Assembly (NCBI GenBank): GCA_009192285.1
Contig: CM018606.1
Coordinates: forward strand, 982,081 to 1,046,080
Length of the DNA stretch: 64,000 bases
Source: Morchella semilibera
Lineage: Eukaryota; Ascomycota; Pezizomycetes; Pezizales; Morchellaceae
Reading direction: 5' to 3'
Of this stretch, positions 47,392 through 59,285 are shown piece by piece. The position numbers were made by a program, and so were the translations under genes. The notes under the pieces are model-generated. The model was not told where the DNA came from. It ran no database searches and saw only the letters and a program-made list of their open reading frames with translations. The first letter of the stretch is position 1; the number at the start of each line of letters is the position of its first letter.

Positions 47392-48774
47392 ATGGCGCCT
47401 ATTAGCAGCCTGCAACGGGACCAGTACATGCTCAGGACGACCTTCGACGGGGAAAGTACGATCCACACAACTCTCATGGAGGGAGGGTCGGGCGACGAGG
47501 CCCGCGGGGTTCGCACGAGGTGGCGGCGCACGAGGGATATTGGCGAGGGCGGCTTCGGGACCGTGTGGCTTGAGGAGGAGGAGGACGGGCAGCTAAGGGC
47601 CGTCAAGCGACTTCCCCAGGATGTCAGAAACTCGGATTGGTTGCGCGAGTTGGAGATTTTGGCGCAGTTGAAGAATGTAAGTTCCGTCACCACAAGGTGG
47701 TCTGCTATCCGTATATCTAGCTGTTAAAGCTAGGTGCTCTAGGTTGTATTGACTGGGAGGTTCTTGTGCTTAGCATCAAACACAATTTGTACAATTCTTT
47801 GGCTGGTACGAAGACGAGGACAGAGGCTTCGCGTATCTTGCGATGGAGTACATCGAGCACGGTGATTTGAGTCAGTATCTAGAGGTCTTCAGGTCCGAGG
47901 TAATGGCGCAGGCGAAGGATATCGTTGTTCAGCTTCTGAGAGGGGTCGATACGCTGCACAAGTACAACATTTGCCATCGAGACATAAAACCCAAGGTTTG
48001 CTTCCCACCCGGACGCGCTGATAGACATTCCGTCTAGTTACGTGTACTAAGTCGATATTGTGCCAGAGATAGAACATTCTCATCGCATGCCCCTCACCAA
48101 TTTGGGTCAAAATCGCCGATTTTGGGCTATCAAAACACCTTGATGATACGGCGTTGCGGACGGACTGCGGGACATCGGGATATATCGCGCCAGAGCTGCA
48201 AGGGCTCGTCAAGAAGGTCAACGGGACCTATACGAATCTTGTGGATGTATGGTCGCTTGGAATTGTAACCCACGAAATTCTCACTTTGGAGATACCGTTC
48301 CTGCCGGATGCTACGGAGGACGATTCGGATTCAGGCTACCTGGACTCGAACCCGGATATGAAACCCGGAACACCGGTGGTGGATATGATTCTCTTTTACG
48401 ACTATTGCCTTAATTTACGCAGCTTCCCCACAGGGCCTTTGCGGAGGTGTAAAGTTAGTAACGAAGGTATAGAATTTGTGAGGATGCTCCTGGTTGCCAA
48501 TCCCCGCTCGCGAATTACCCCGGCGAAGGCCCTCAAGAGTCCATGGCTCCTGAATAGATGCCAGGAACCCTACGATTCGGGACCTGGAGAAGGGACATCG
48601 ATAAACCAGACGAAGGACCGGAGTGTCCGGGGCGAGTCAGAGGAAAACAATTTCTTGGAGGCGCAAAAACTGGACGAGACAGAACGACTGAGGGGGATCG
48701 AGATTGATAAGCAGATTGCAGCTCTCGAAGCGCGGATCAAATTGCTTAAGACGCATCTTTCCGATGGGCCGTGA
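47392..48774 (+). CDS. Serine/threonine protein kinase
   Basis: Exons 47392-47676, 47774-47995 and 48073-48774 give 402 aa. All kinase landmarks are present: the Gly loop DIGEGGFGTVW (about 49-59), AVKRL with the ATP-anchoring Lys, the catalytic loop HRDIKPKNILI, the DFG motif ADFGLSKHL, an activation segment with CGTSGYIAPE, and DVWSLGIVTHEIL. So it should be active. An insert with acidic residues follows, then ANPRSRITPAKALKSPWL at the end of the domain. The C-terminus is a predicted coiled coil (LDETERLRGIEIDKQIAALE). I cannot place it in a named subfamily. It stands alone between NOC4 and SUV3, so context gives no target. Confidence 0.88.
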
Positions 48775-49546
48775 AGGAAGAACACCAGCTCTACTAAGGA
48801 TGGAGCACATAGTGAGGCGGCAAAGCAAGCGAGCGAGTCTATAAAGGAGGGAGTGAGTATGATGATGAGGCACTAAAAAAATTATATTACTTATAGCGAC
48901 ATTATTTCCCACAAAAAATATAAAATATTTGTTTTAATAGGCCACATTACGTTTTTTTGCCCATGCTAGTAGACCGACCGCACACCTTGATATTCGTGCT
49001 GCTTTCATGATAGGGAGAGTTCAAGATCAATATGCCGAACGCCTGGTTCACGCATACCTAGATTTTCCCAAGTTTACCTCATTCAAGAGTAATATAACAC
49101 TAAATGCGGGGAGGGGGCCCTTAGGTTGCTGTAGCCTAGCACATCCGCCGTGAGGGCATTCGGTCTGTTTTGCCACTGGTATGTAGTAAGTACGAGTACA
49201 TGTAGTAATGTGTAGAGCATGGTGGTTGTAACTTGTAAGAGATCAGTTCAGAGTTAACAGCATGCAAGGATTACAGACTTGGGTAAGTGACACCGCCGCA
49301 GAAGTTACATGTACTCTACATAGGAACCCCCTCCAACCCCTGTTGCATCTACTGAGGCTCATACTCACTCTAGCCGTCCTAGGTGGAGGGGCAACCTGCA
49401 GATGGAATCTTGCCGCATACATATGAAAAAAAAATCCTAGCCAAGACTTCATCTCAATAATTCGCCTCTCCACTGTCTAAGAGAGGACCATTCTCACCAC
49501 CGACAAACCTCCCCCTTCAACCCCCCTCAAATCTGAGACTTGCACA
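48775..49546. other. Spacer before SUV3, no gene seen
   Basis: AT-rich 3' flank of the kinase, TACATGTA near 49197 and 49303, then a C-rich leader before the SUV3 start codon. Confidence 0.5.
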
Positions 49547-52082
49547 ATGGCTGCCCGTCTACGTGGATTGACGAGTAAATGCGTATTTTGTGCACTTGCC
49601 CCTAGACAAATAACCCCGATCCTCTCACGGCAATTCCCAGGTGTAATTCCAGGAACAGTCCGCTATAGATCAGTCAAGACAAAGGTGCGTTCTCTGTTCC
49701 CTAGATTTCATATAGACCTTCAATTCACCCCCCCCCCCCCCAATTACTCATATAATGTGTTACATACATCTGACCAGCCCCTCCCCCCCCCCCAGCCACC
49801 CCTCCGTGTCCTCAAAGACAGTAGCAAAAACCCAAGCGTCCTCACCGACAACCAACTCTCAAGAATCCTCCGTGCCCTCTTTGAGCGCATCCGTCCCCCA
49901 TTTATTCCCGAAGGCAGTAGGCGCTTCCCTTTAGACTATGACCTACCAGATCACTTCGCTGCGCTCAAGCTCGAGCCCCAGAAACTCGTACAAAAGTTTC
50001 GACAATTCGAAAACGATGTTCTCCTTGCCGCAAAATCTAGCACAGGAACCGCAATACTCCGCGGCCAGAAAATCCAGCCCTCAAAACTTTTCACCTCGCG
50101 CGCGCAGATTATCGCCGCCATCAGCTCAAATCAGCCCCTCTCGTTATGGCTAACAGAGCATTTTGAGAGGTTTGTACGCATAGAGGTGGCCGTTGCGGGG
50201 CAGGATGCGATGGAGAAGGCCGCCGACCTACGGTATCCGCAAGAGTGGTATCCGTATACGAGACACTCTCAGCGCACGTGGTATCTGCATGTGGGCCCGA
50301 CAAACAGTGGAAAGACGTACAACGCGCTGCAGCGCCTAAAAGAAAGTCGGAACGGCATCTACGCCGGGCCGTTGCGGCTGTTGGCGTACGAGGTCTACGA
50401 GCGTATGAACGCACAGGGCATACCCTGCAATCTTGTGACCGGTGATGAGCGCCGAATCGCAGCAGACGACGCAGGTATATGCTCGAGTACGGTGGAGATG
50501 GTGGATATTTCTCGGCGGATCGACGTCGCGGTGCTCGACGAGATTCAAATGATTGGAGATAGTGACCGTGGTTGGGCGTGGACGCAGGCGCTGTTGGGCG
50601 TCCGCGCGAAGGAGGTGCACATGTGTGGTGAGGAGCGGACAGTGGATCTCATCACGGAGTTGGCAAAGATGATGGGCGAGAAGCTGGTCGTTAAGCGGTA
50701 CACTAGGCTCGGTACGCTCCAGATGATGACGGAGAGTCTCAATGGCGATTTCAACAAGCTTGAGAAGGGCGACTGTGTGGTTACCTTCTCACGGAAGAAC
50801 ATCTTTGCACTCAAACAGGAGATTGAGTCCGTCACAGGGAGGAAGTGTGCCGTAATCTACGGCTCCCTGCCGCCCGAGACTAGGAGTATCCAAGCCCAGC
50901 TCTTCAACGACCCCGATAGTGAATACGAAATTCTTATTGCTTCCGACGCTGTTGGTATGGGTCTAAACCTGTAAGTCCTATTTTCCGGCACCTCCGATCA
51001 TGATATCCTCTACTATCATTGACACACCAACCAAAAACAGGAGCGTAAAACGCATGATCTTCGAGACAACCGTGAAGTTCAATGGCAAAGATATGGAGCC
51101 TGTCTCTGTTCCCGCCATTAAACAGATTGCTGGTCGTGCCGGCCGCTTCCGCGTCGCTACTAAGAAGTCCGCTGAAACGCACGTTGACATCAGCACCCCC
51201 GCCGCGATATCCGCCCCCCTCCCCGGACTCGTTACCTCGCTCGACGACGTAGATATGGACCCGCTTAAATACGCCATGTCCGTTGAGCCTCGCCCCCTCC
51301 GTTCCGCCGGGATCCTCCCCTCCAGCGCGCACGTCGAGAACTTCGCAGCCCTCTTCCCGCCCGAAACGCCCCTCACAAATATTATGATCATGCTGGAAAA
51401 GTCGGCGCTCCTCAACAAGAGCCTCTTCCACATGTGCTCCTTCAAAGACATCCTCCAGACTGCCCAGGCGCTGAAGGATGTCCAGGGCCTCACCATCGCT
51501 GAGAGGCTCACGTTTTGCATGGCGCCCATCAGTTCGGACTTGCGTGTACAGGAGTCTGCCCTCGAGATGGCACAGGTCCTTGCGAGCTCGCGCGACGGAA
51601 GTGTCCTCAAGTTGCGGAGCCTCGACCTTGATCTACTTGATACGGAGAACCCGACAGAGCCCCACCAACTGCGTGCGCTGGAAGAACTACACAAGAGTCT
51701 CCTCCTCTACCTCTGGCTCTCGTAAGCCCTCCCCTCTTCACACAGGCATACACACAGCTAATAATCCCATAGATGGCGCTTCCCGGCAACCTTCACGCCC
51801 CGTGAAACCGCCCAGGAGCTCAAGCTCCTCTGCGAAACCCTCATCGACACAGCGCTCAGGAACATCAAGATGACACGCCGTAAGCACGTCCTTAGCAACC
51901 ACGAGGAGCTGCTCAAACAGCTCGCTGAAAAGGAGGCGGTGGACGAGGACGCCATCATGGACCGTGAGGAGGAGGGCGAGAGCGTGGTGCCGCATGTCGC
52001 CGACGAGGACGTGCCGCTGAGGGAGGAGGGCTTAAGCTTTGAACCGAAGGAGTGGGCGGTGGAGAGGAGCGCGGCAATTTAG
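49547..52082 (+). CDS. SUV3: Mitochondrial ATP-dependent RNA helicase Suv3
   Basis: Suv3 is the helicase of the mitochondrial RNA degradosome. Exons 49547-50970, 51041-51721 and 51773-52082 give 804 aa. The first exon very likely hides another intron (49685-49795, GTGCGT..CCCAG, 111 nt, in frame and stop-free); removing it gives 767 aa and deletes a poly-Pro stretch. An Arg-rich presequence starts the protein. Helicase motifs: Walker A GPTNSGKTYNAL, IYAGPLRLLA, CNLVTGDERR, motif II DEIQM typical of Suv3, VTFSRKNIFALK, VIYGSLPPETR, ASDAVGMGLNLSVKRMIFE, and motif VI IKQIAGRAGRF. The C-terminal Suv3 domain follows (WRFPATFTP), then an acidic tail. Confidence 0.95.
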
Positions 52083-52389
52083 TGCTTTTGGTTGTGGACG
52101 TGTATATATCAATATCATATATAGTGTAGTGTAGTGTATTTCGGTGGGACCGGGATGGATAAAATGGTATCTTGGGCGGCGTTTATTCTGTAGCTATTAT
52201 TGTATATGTAACAAAAGAAATTTAAGAATACTCCTCCTCTCTGGCTGGTTTGGGCTTTGGCGGGTGGAAGAGAGGTAGTGTGAGATAAGCTGGGGTGTGT
52301 GGAAAGATGTTGGTTTGATCATTACCCAAACATTAAACCTTGGTAATAGAATATCTGAATTTATACATTCTAGTGAGTCTGATCATCAA
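52083..52389. other. SUV3 3' flank
   Basis: AT-rich flank with a GTGTAGTGTAG repeat near 52125; no gene seen before the tRNA. Confidence 0.5.
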
Positions 52390-52470
52390 GGTTTCGTGGT
52401 GTAGTTGGTTATCACACAAGTCTAACAATAGTTACACTTGTGGTCCCCGGTTCGAGCCCGGGCGAAATCA
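52390..52470 (+). tRNA. tRNA-Val (AAC) with a 7-nt intron
   Basis: The acceptor stem GGTTTCG pairs with CGAAATC. D-arm GTGTAGTTGGTTATCAC, anticodon stem CAAGT/ACTTG, loop CTAACA...C with anticodon AAC, and T-arm CCCGGTTCGAGCCCGGG are all present. Removing ATAGTTA after A37 gives the standard 7-base loop CTAACAC. Length is 81 with the intron. T-rich sequence follows at about 52476, as expected for Pol III termination. A- and B-box consensus sequences are intact. Confidence 0.93.
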
Positions 52471-54343
52471 TGACTTATTTTTTCTATAGCTCGCCCTTTC
52501 TTTTCACGGGGTGCAGAGGTTTTTAGAATTTCCATTTTAGGCGCCAGGACGCATGGTAGCAACTGTGCCTCCTCTACATGTTTAGCGATCATTGACCCTA
52601 TCCACTGACCCCTAGAACGCGGGTTAGCGGATATAGCGCAGGTGTGCGTAGGGGTTGTCTTAGATAGCTTTGATGAAACTTCGGGCATAGCGCCAATATA
52701 AGTATCACAGTCGCTCGTTCTGTAAGGGCCTCTGGCGTTGATGGCTCACTACTATGCAAGGTCTCATCTTTCTAGCTGCCTTGATTGTATTTGATATCTC
52801 CTTCAAAAGATACATATAGCCGGCTCCTATTTTTAGTGTAGGTTCAGGGTCTTGCTTTATGTATTTAACAAGGCTGGCCATTCTCGAGCTATTGTTCCTC
52901 TGTCTCCGATTTGGGGATGCGGTGCTTGGCGGCCTTAGGTAAAATGAGCAGTTGAGAGGCATTGGGTTCTCGGAGTATCTATTGGGTTTCCTGCCAGTAT
53001 GTATTGCAGGCTTGTGTGCGCTATATCCTGCACCCGATGGTTAGATGAAAAAAGATGATCATGGAGAACCACATCTCGTCGATTTCTACCCCTCTACTAT
53101 GTGATCCCCACGATGCTTGCTCCGATTATGCAAATCCTTGAGAGTGGCCGCCTTGGACGAGTGCAGCTGACTTTTGTGCCCGTTGTACGGCGCTGTGTTT
53201 GGTTTTTTTTGCCCTGGGTTCGCGTGTAGATAGTGGGCGGGGGGGCTGGGTGTGTTCTGAAGCCTTGGAGGGCCAGCGGCCGGCGACGACGCACTAGTAA
53301 TACCTACGGCTTCACGATATCCTGCCTGGATATACCTGTTTTTTTTTTTCTTTTTTCTTCTTTCTGGTTCCATACCAATACTCTAGACTTGTGAGTGTTG
53401 AGTGTGCATGAGCTTGAATCGATTACACTTTAGATGATAGAGTACCTACATGTATTATTTCCAAACCCATAACCCTCTAGTCCGTATCTACATGCAGTCA
53501 AGATCCTACTATGTACCCGTCCCACAATAGGCTGCTTAATGTAAGTTCATATAATGGTACGGTCTAGATTAGCTCAGTTGGAAATATACATACGTGTGCG
53601 TCAGTATATTATGAACACCATTATTCATACAATGACTATAGTTGGTTGTTGAGTTCTACCAATCGTGTTTAGTGGATATCCGATGTTTCAAGTGCTAGAA
53701 GAATCTGTTATAAGTCATGGAACCTCATGAAATACAAGGGCCCTTGTGCGTCCATGTTTCAAGATGTTTGATTTCCCATAATGATAAGATATACTAGGTA
53801 AACTGGTTCTCCCATACCAACCAACGCGGTAGCGCTAGTAGATCATGTATGGTAGTGCGGCTAGGTACTTACTTGAAATTCGTTGTCGCCTTTAAAGCCC
53901 CACTGCACCATAGCTTTGGGTATCACAATGGTGGGGAAGGGCTCAAATTTCCCCGGTCGACGCCCAGTCCGTCCAATGCATTAGTTCAATGGCCCTGGTA
54001 GCCTCACTTACTGCAACGTTGCTTGAAGCGAATGCTATGTAGGGTGCATACAGGAATTATAATTTCTTTCTTTCTCGCCCGTACTGTACCGTACAGCTTG
54101 GTAGGCGAATCACTGGTATATACAGTCACACATACTCGTAGCAAGTACATACGTGCAAGTAGTTGGATTTCTTCCGCCCACCGACAGTGACAGTTCCCCA
54201 CCCCTCTCTCTTCTTCTAAACTCTCCTACACCAGGTACGTACAACACACACACTCACACACACACACACGCAAACATACAATCCACAACCTCTTTCTCTC
54301 CACCACAAGCTATCATATAATAGAAAAGAAATAAAAGGAAATC
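52471..54343. other. 1.9-kb spacer, no certain gene
   Basis: A minus-strand frame at 52705-52962 (85 codons, containing MASLVKYIKQ and GAGYMYLLKEIS) looks slightly protein-like, but I cannot identify it or find splice partners. A second at 53086-53373 is low-complexity Lys/Pro-rich. A fragment of the family B element is at 53871-53914, and a CA microsatellite at about 54245-54270 lies before the next gene. Confidence 0.45.
53871..53914. repeat. Solo terminus of a family B element
   Basis: ACTTGAAATTCGTTGTCGCC matches the right end of the element at 8777-8968 (ACTCGAAATTCGTTGCCACC), and the match continues with TTTAA and ends CACCATA. No opposing arm is found nearby, so this is a truncated copy. 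Confidence 0.6.
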
Positions 54344-55280
54344 ATGCGGCTATCTTCACTCTTCCTCTTGGCTGGCGCGTCACTTGTGTCTGCGCAGTGG
54401 GGTGATTATCTTAACCGTGTTTTGGGCACACAGAAGCCGCTCACTCCAAGTGTTGAGGAGGTCGACCAACACATCGTGGTCGAGAGGAGGGTACGCAATA
54501 TCACATCTGAGAACTGGCGAAGTTCTATCAACAATACCGCTGTCACTGAAGGTTCTAGCGCAACAGAGGCGGCCGAAGAGTGGTATTTCTACTTTACTAC
54601 AAGCAATATTAATGGTACTCGGAATGCAACGAAATGGGATGGAATTTTTCAGGTATGTGGTTGCTTCTTCTTATCTTTGTTGCTGCGCACATGAAACTAA
54701 TAATTGTGGTACAGGAAACAACTACTCTGCTCGCTACTGCTCAGAACGTTGCTGGACCCGCCCCAAAGATTAATCTTGGGAGAATCGACTGTGCATCACC
54801 CGAGGCCACAGAATTATGTCAGGCCTTCCTTTTGACATCCCAGGGTAAACTTCCGGAAATTTACCACATCGCCTCTTTCGCAAATGGTACCGTTGAGGTT
54901 AGGGAGGTTCCCTGGCCCACTGAGCTGGTTGACGGAGAGCAAGCGGCATATCTAGCCAAATTTCACGCTGAAGCGGCATGGAAGAATGTCGACGCCTGGT
55001 CGGGTATCTTCAATCCTATTGACGGAGCGCTGAAGGACTTTGTTGTACCTTATCTTTCTACGGCTATGATGTACTATGAGGTCATCCCACCGTGGGTCGT
55101 AGTGGTTACCTCCACCCTTCTGGGAGCAACTACATATATTATGTATACTTCTGCCCCTATTATATGGTTTTATATTTTAATATGCATGCTTATCGTATCC
55201 CGATGCACAGGCCACGGATAACGAGGGGCGTAACTACAGCCCCACCACGAAGCCCTGCGCCTGTCACTGGTTCTTCGTAA
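54344..55280 (+). CDS. Secretory-pathway single-pass membrane protein, thioredoxin-like
   Basis: Exons 54344-54652, 54715-55142 and 55211-55280 give 268 aa. A clear signal peptide, MRLSSLFLLAGASLVSAQ, starts it. Five N-glycosylation sequons (NIT, NNT, NGT, NAT, NGT) mark a luminal domain. The central part (EEWYFYFTTSNINGTRNATK, then INLGRIDCASPEATELCQAF and LPEIYHIASFANGTVE) reads like a thioredoxin-like fold, but there is no CXXC pair. One TM segment follows (PPWVVVVTSTLLGATTYIM), and splicing over 55143-55210 adds a short basic/Pro tail ending PVTGSS. Without that splice the tail would be more hydrophobic. The fold assignment is inference; the membrane topology is well supported. Confidence 0.75.
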
Positions 55281-55575
55281 TTTCTTGAACCTTTGTAGCG
55301 ATGTCAGAAATTTGGGTTCGGCGCTTTGCTTGATTTCCTTTAGATTCGGAGAGAGTCAATCATTATCGGAGCATATTTGGTGAGGAAATAACTTAAAAAT
55401 AGCCAAGAAAACTTAAGTAAGGCAGGAAGATTTCTTTTATATTAGGAACACACGCTGCTCTTGTAGCGGTCTTCGTTATCGTGGATATAGAGGGCCAAAG
55501 AAAACTGTTACTTTTTCCTTTCTGAGAGTTTTTGGGGGCTTGTGGTATTCATGTACGCTCATTATTGTGTAACTG

Positions 55576-56221
55576 CTAAGAAGTGCCATTTGAATGAGAA
55601 TCGGAGTTTAAGACTCGCTCGCAGGTATTGTGCAGGTTCTCTAAATCTAAAACAACCTTGCTACTCAAACCTGCATTCGTGAACTTCCCATAACGCAGGT
55701 CGCTAAGATCTCCAATCGTAGTTTTGAGCTCTTCGAGTATCCCATCGCATTCCGTATCGAGACTTTTAAATTCTGCATCCAGATCTTCAGCAGCAGCCGT
55801 CATTTGCTGCAGAAGCTCCCTCAATGGGAGCTTTGGTTCCGAAGGAGCCGCACCAAAGAGCTACAAACACCCAGTTAGCGAAACCAGAAGCCTGTAAGTT
55901 TTTTTTGATAAAGCTTACTTCAATCCCAGCCATCGCATCGCCATCTATGTCCTGTCCATCCCGCTGCCGCCTTTTTGCATCCCTTCGTTGTTTTGCGCCG
56001 AGGCGAGCTTCGAACTGTATGTTCTTTTTGACGCGATCACACGTTTTGTTGCGCTGAAGCTGGAGCTCTGCGTAAAGGAGCTTGACCTGTGGATTTGACT
56101 GCTTGTCTTTGGGAAATAGCTCAGTGAACTTGCGGAGGGAGATGATATCCTGTAATGATGCACGAGAGAGGAGAAAAGACGAGAGAATCTCATACTCGAG
56201 TGCTGTGGTGCTCGACGCCAT
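55576..56221 (-). CDS. NKP2: Cnl2/NKP2-family kinetochore protein
   Basis: Nkp2/Cnl2 is a small coiled-coil subunit of the inner kinetochore (CCAN). Model (minus): exons 56221-55919 and 55860-55576, joined by a 58-nt intron with a GCTAACT branch site, giving 195 aa. The family pattern is visible: EYEILSSFLLSRASLQDIIS, then FTELFPKDKQSNPQVKLLYA and ELQLQRNKTCDRVKKNI, a basic helical middle, then LFGAAP after the splice and a C-terminal coiled coil with DLSDLRYGKF. The ORF length equals that of fungal relatives. It is divergent from EAF3 with 216 bp between start codons. Confidence 0.85.
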
Positions 56222-56437
56222 TGATGCAAGATGATGATTATGCTTGCTTCCAAATATTGAAAAAGGTCGAGTGACTAATCGTGAAAGTAGGGTAACTTAT
56301 ATAGATGGCCGTGTCTATTGAACTCCTAACGCGTTCTCCCACTGCTTCAGTCTCGCGCCTATCCTTCATTTCCCTTCACTAACCTAGCAACCGAAGCACA
56401 ACCTCGAGGAAAAAGCGATAAAATCCGAGTCGATATC
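56222..56437. promoter_or_regulatory. Bidirectional promoter region NKP2/EAF3
   Basis: 216 bp between the divergent start codons of a kinetochore and a chromatin-modification gene. A shared promoter is plausible from spacing; no named element is seen. Confidence 0.4.
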
Positions 56438-57754
56438 ATGCCCCCAGCAGCTGCGCAAAAGGTGCTTACTTACGACGTTCAGGAGAGGGTTTTGTGCTTC
56501 CACGGGCCTATGCTGTATGAAGCAAAGGTACTGGAAGTCAAAAAATCCGACGACAAGAAAGAGCTACCAGAATATAAGGTACATTACAAGGGGTGGAAGA
56601 ATACGTAAGTTACCTTAGCGAAGTCTTGTTATCTCGGCGGAAAGGCAGTTTTTGCTAGCTGCGCATTTCTCTCGTTTGCGGAAGTTGTTTAAGGGAAATT
56701 GAAAGGACGGAATTATCGTACGATAGAGTTCCTAGCTAGTATCGGACCCACTGACAGAAAGTATTTAGGTGGGATGAATTTGTTCCCGCAGATCGCCTCC
56801 GTAAAATGAACGAAGAAAATCTGCGATTGCAAAAAGAACTCAACGAGAATACAAAACCGATTACGAACAAGCCGAAACCCACACCCGACGCAAAGAAGAA
56901 GATGACTTCCAAAGCTGGCTCTGAAGATCTTCCAACCGGAGCTTCTACCACTCTTCCGCCGCGGGGTCAGAAGCGTGGGCGCGAGCTTGAGATAGAGAAG
57001 GTTTGTGTCCAAGCGCGCTTGGTGACAAGGCAATTACTGACCGAGGGTATCCGACGTGAAGGAAGAGGAATTCATGAAACGCCATGATGTCAAAATCAAC
57101 ATCCCGGACAACTTGAAAGCACTGCTTGTCGACGATTGGGAAAACGTCACAAAGAACCAACAACTTGTTCCTTTACCGCGTGATCTCAATGTGACACAAC
57201 TCCTACAGAAGTATCGCGAATCGGTACCGAAGAAGCGTGAGGGTTCGGCAGACGCAGATATTTTCGACGAAGTAATTGCAGGGTTAAAACTTTACTTTGA
57301 TCGATCTCTTGGGACCATACTCCTGTATCGGTTTGAGAGACAGCAATACCTGGAAATTCGGAAGGAGCACCCCGGGAAAGAGCCAAGCGAGATCTATGGG
57401 GCAGAACATCTGTTGAGGCTTTTTGGTAAGCTCCTTTGACCAAAGTCGAGTTTGGGAGAAAACGATTTTTTGCCCTGATGTTAATCCAATATCATAGTCT
57501 CAATGCCCGAGCTTCTCGCCCATACAAACATGGATCCCCAATCTATCTCAAAGCTCCGCGAGCATATAGAGAGCTTGATCAACTTCTTGGCAAAAAATCC
57601 TGAACAATACATTTCGGCACACTACGAGAGTGGTTAGTACCAATTTTGGTTACTTCATCCTTTATCTTTATATCCATTTACACATCTCTTCTGATATATA
57701 ATATCTGAATTTTTTTTCCTTGGGTCTTAAATAGGTGGTTCGGACCGGAACTGA
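56438..57754 (+). CDS. EAF3: Chromatin modification protein Eaf3 (MRG15 family)
   Basis: Eaf3 reads H3K36 methylation in the NuA4 acetylase and Rpd3S deacetylase complexes. Exons 56438-56604, 56769-57000, 57062-57425, 57498-57632 and 57735-57754 give 305 aa. The chromo-barrel comes first: ERVLCFHGPMLYEAKVLEV, then YKVHYKGWKNTWDEFVPADR. A Lys/Pro linker with RGQKRGRE follows, then the MRG domain with VKINIPDNLKALLVDDWENV, DVIFDEVIAGL-type helix, RFERQQYLEI, IYGAEHLLRLFVSMPELLAH and FLAKNPEQYISAHYES. The tail of six codons sits in its own exon and ends GGSDRN. The first intron is 164 nt, the others 61-102 nt. Confidence 0.93.
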
Positions 57755-59285
57755 CGATCTGTCTGCGTTTGACCATGTTTCGCGCGTATACAGCTTCTCC
57801 GCGCTACATCGATCTTTCTAGAGGGGTATAAGGAATTTTAATAAGGCGTTCGGGTTTGATATGGGGATTAAGAAAGCTCCTGTGCGACGACAACCCAAGT
57901 CATCGCCGCAAGGATAGAAATCAACGGAAATAGTGAGTTGTGGTTTGCCTTGGGACTTGTAAGATTATCTAGTGGTTTCTCAAAATTAATGATCAATACG
58001 AGCGAGGTTAGTATTCAGTCCATTCTCTTTAATGAAGGGGACTTAATATATCCACAAATATTCCCTTTTTTTTCTTTTTTCATACCGGCTCGGCTTTTTA
58101 TTGCAGCCTTTGATGTTCTGTGTGCCAGTACCGATAGTAAGTGAAGCCGCCCGCGTATATATTCTGAGATCTACATTCAGTGCATCCAAATAAATTTCCA
58201 AATAATTGAACACGGTGTAATTCAACGTTATTTAGCACAATTAACGACCCGCGACTTGCCATAAGCCCCAATGGACTAAATATTCTGTTCTCTCTGTCGC
58301 TTTTACCCCCGCAATGGATTTTTTTTTGATATCACCACTAAGGCTATATGTAATGCATCTGTAGGTGGTGTCGCAAATCCGGTAGAGGGAAGTAGCTAGT
58401 GATGAAGCGAAAACACAATCCATTGAATTGAACAATCCTAGGGTTCTCCACTGGGGAAACAAGGAACGCTCGCACCCAAACACTAGTGGTACTCTGTAGA
58501 CATAAGATATCACTCGTGATCTTGGCGTCACCACTCGTTACTTTTCATCACGAGTACACTAATAGTGGCCACCTGGAGTTATCTGCGTGTAATTGTAGGG
58601 TCTGGTGAACTTTAAACATTTTCAGTTGGATCACGCTATAGGGAACAGTGGGGTTGGGGACTTTACCTCTTCCCCCAGCTCAGTTGCATAATTAACATAG
58701 GACCTAATCTGAACTAATTCGCTTCTATCTTCACTAATACTGACTACCCCTAACTGAACGATTTCATGGCTCTGTAGATAACAAGCTATGAATTTTCGGT
58801 TAGTTATACTATTTCCTGTTTAACTATTGCACCGCTTCCAGTTGAGTTAATCTCCACAAGATTCATGGACAGTTAAACTACTTCTTAACTCTATAAATTA
58901 TATTATGGGTATCAAGTCCTCTAGGGGTAGATCATTCCCCAATCAATTCGTTAGTCAACACCTGCCACTACAGCCAACCAGCTTTCGGGGGCTGCAAATA
59001 TACAATACTGTAAATATTTAGTTAAGATAGAGAGAACATACACACGTTTATTCCCACGCCAAAACAAAGGTAGCGGAAACTTGTTCTCAAGTATTTAGGT
59101 TTGTCTATGTAAAAGTCATTCAGGCGCCGATGTCGTTAGGCGCTGGTAACGCGTATAGTTACTCATGTTGCGCGGTGGTTCTATTGGTCCAACTAAGTGT
59201 AACAGAGGACATCGCCCCTCCTTGCGCAGCTCACCAAACAGAGATATTATCCCATACCATACCATCCAAAGACACCATCCATAAC
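57755..59285. other. 1.5-kb spacer upstream of the NLR gene
   Basis: No gene seen. Short frames at 57938-58144 and 58241-58534 have no recognisable content. The 59130-59285 stretch is in frame with the NLR, but the ATG at 59286 gives the more typical start. Confidence 0.5.

Noticed and set aside
53566-53640. tRNA-like TAGCTCAGTTGG sequence
   Set aside because: It has a D-arm-like start but no T-arm TTCGA box or matching acceptor stem.
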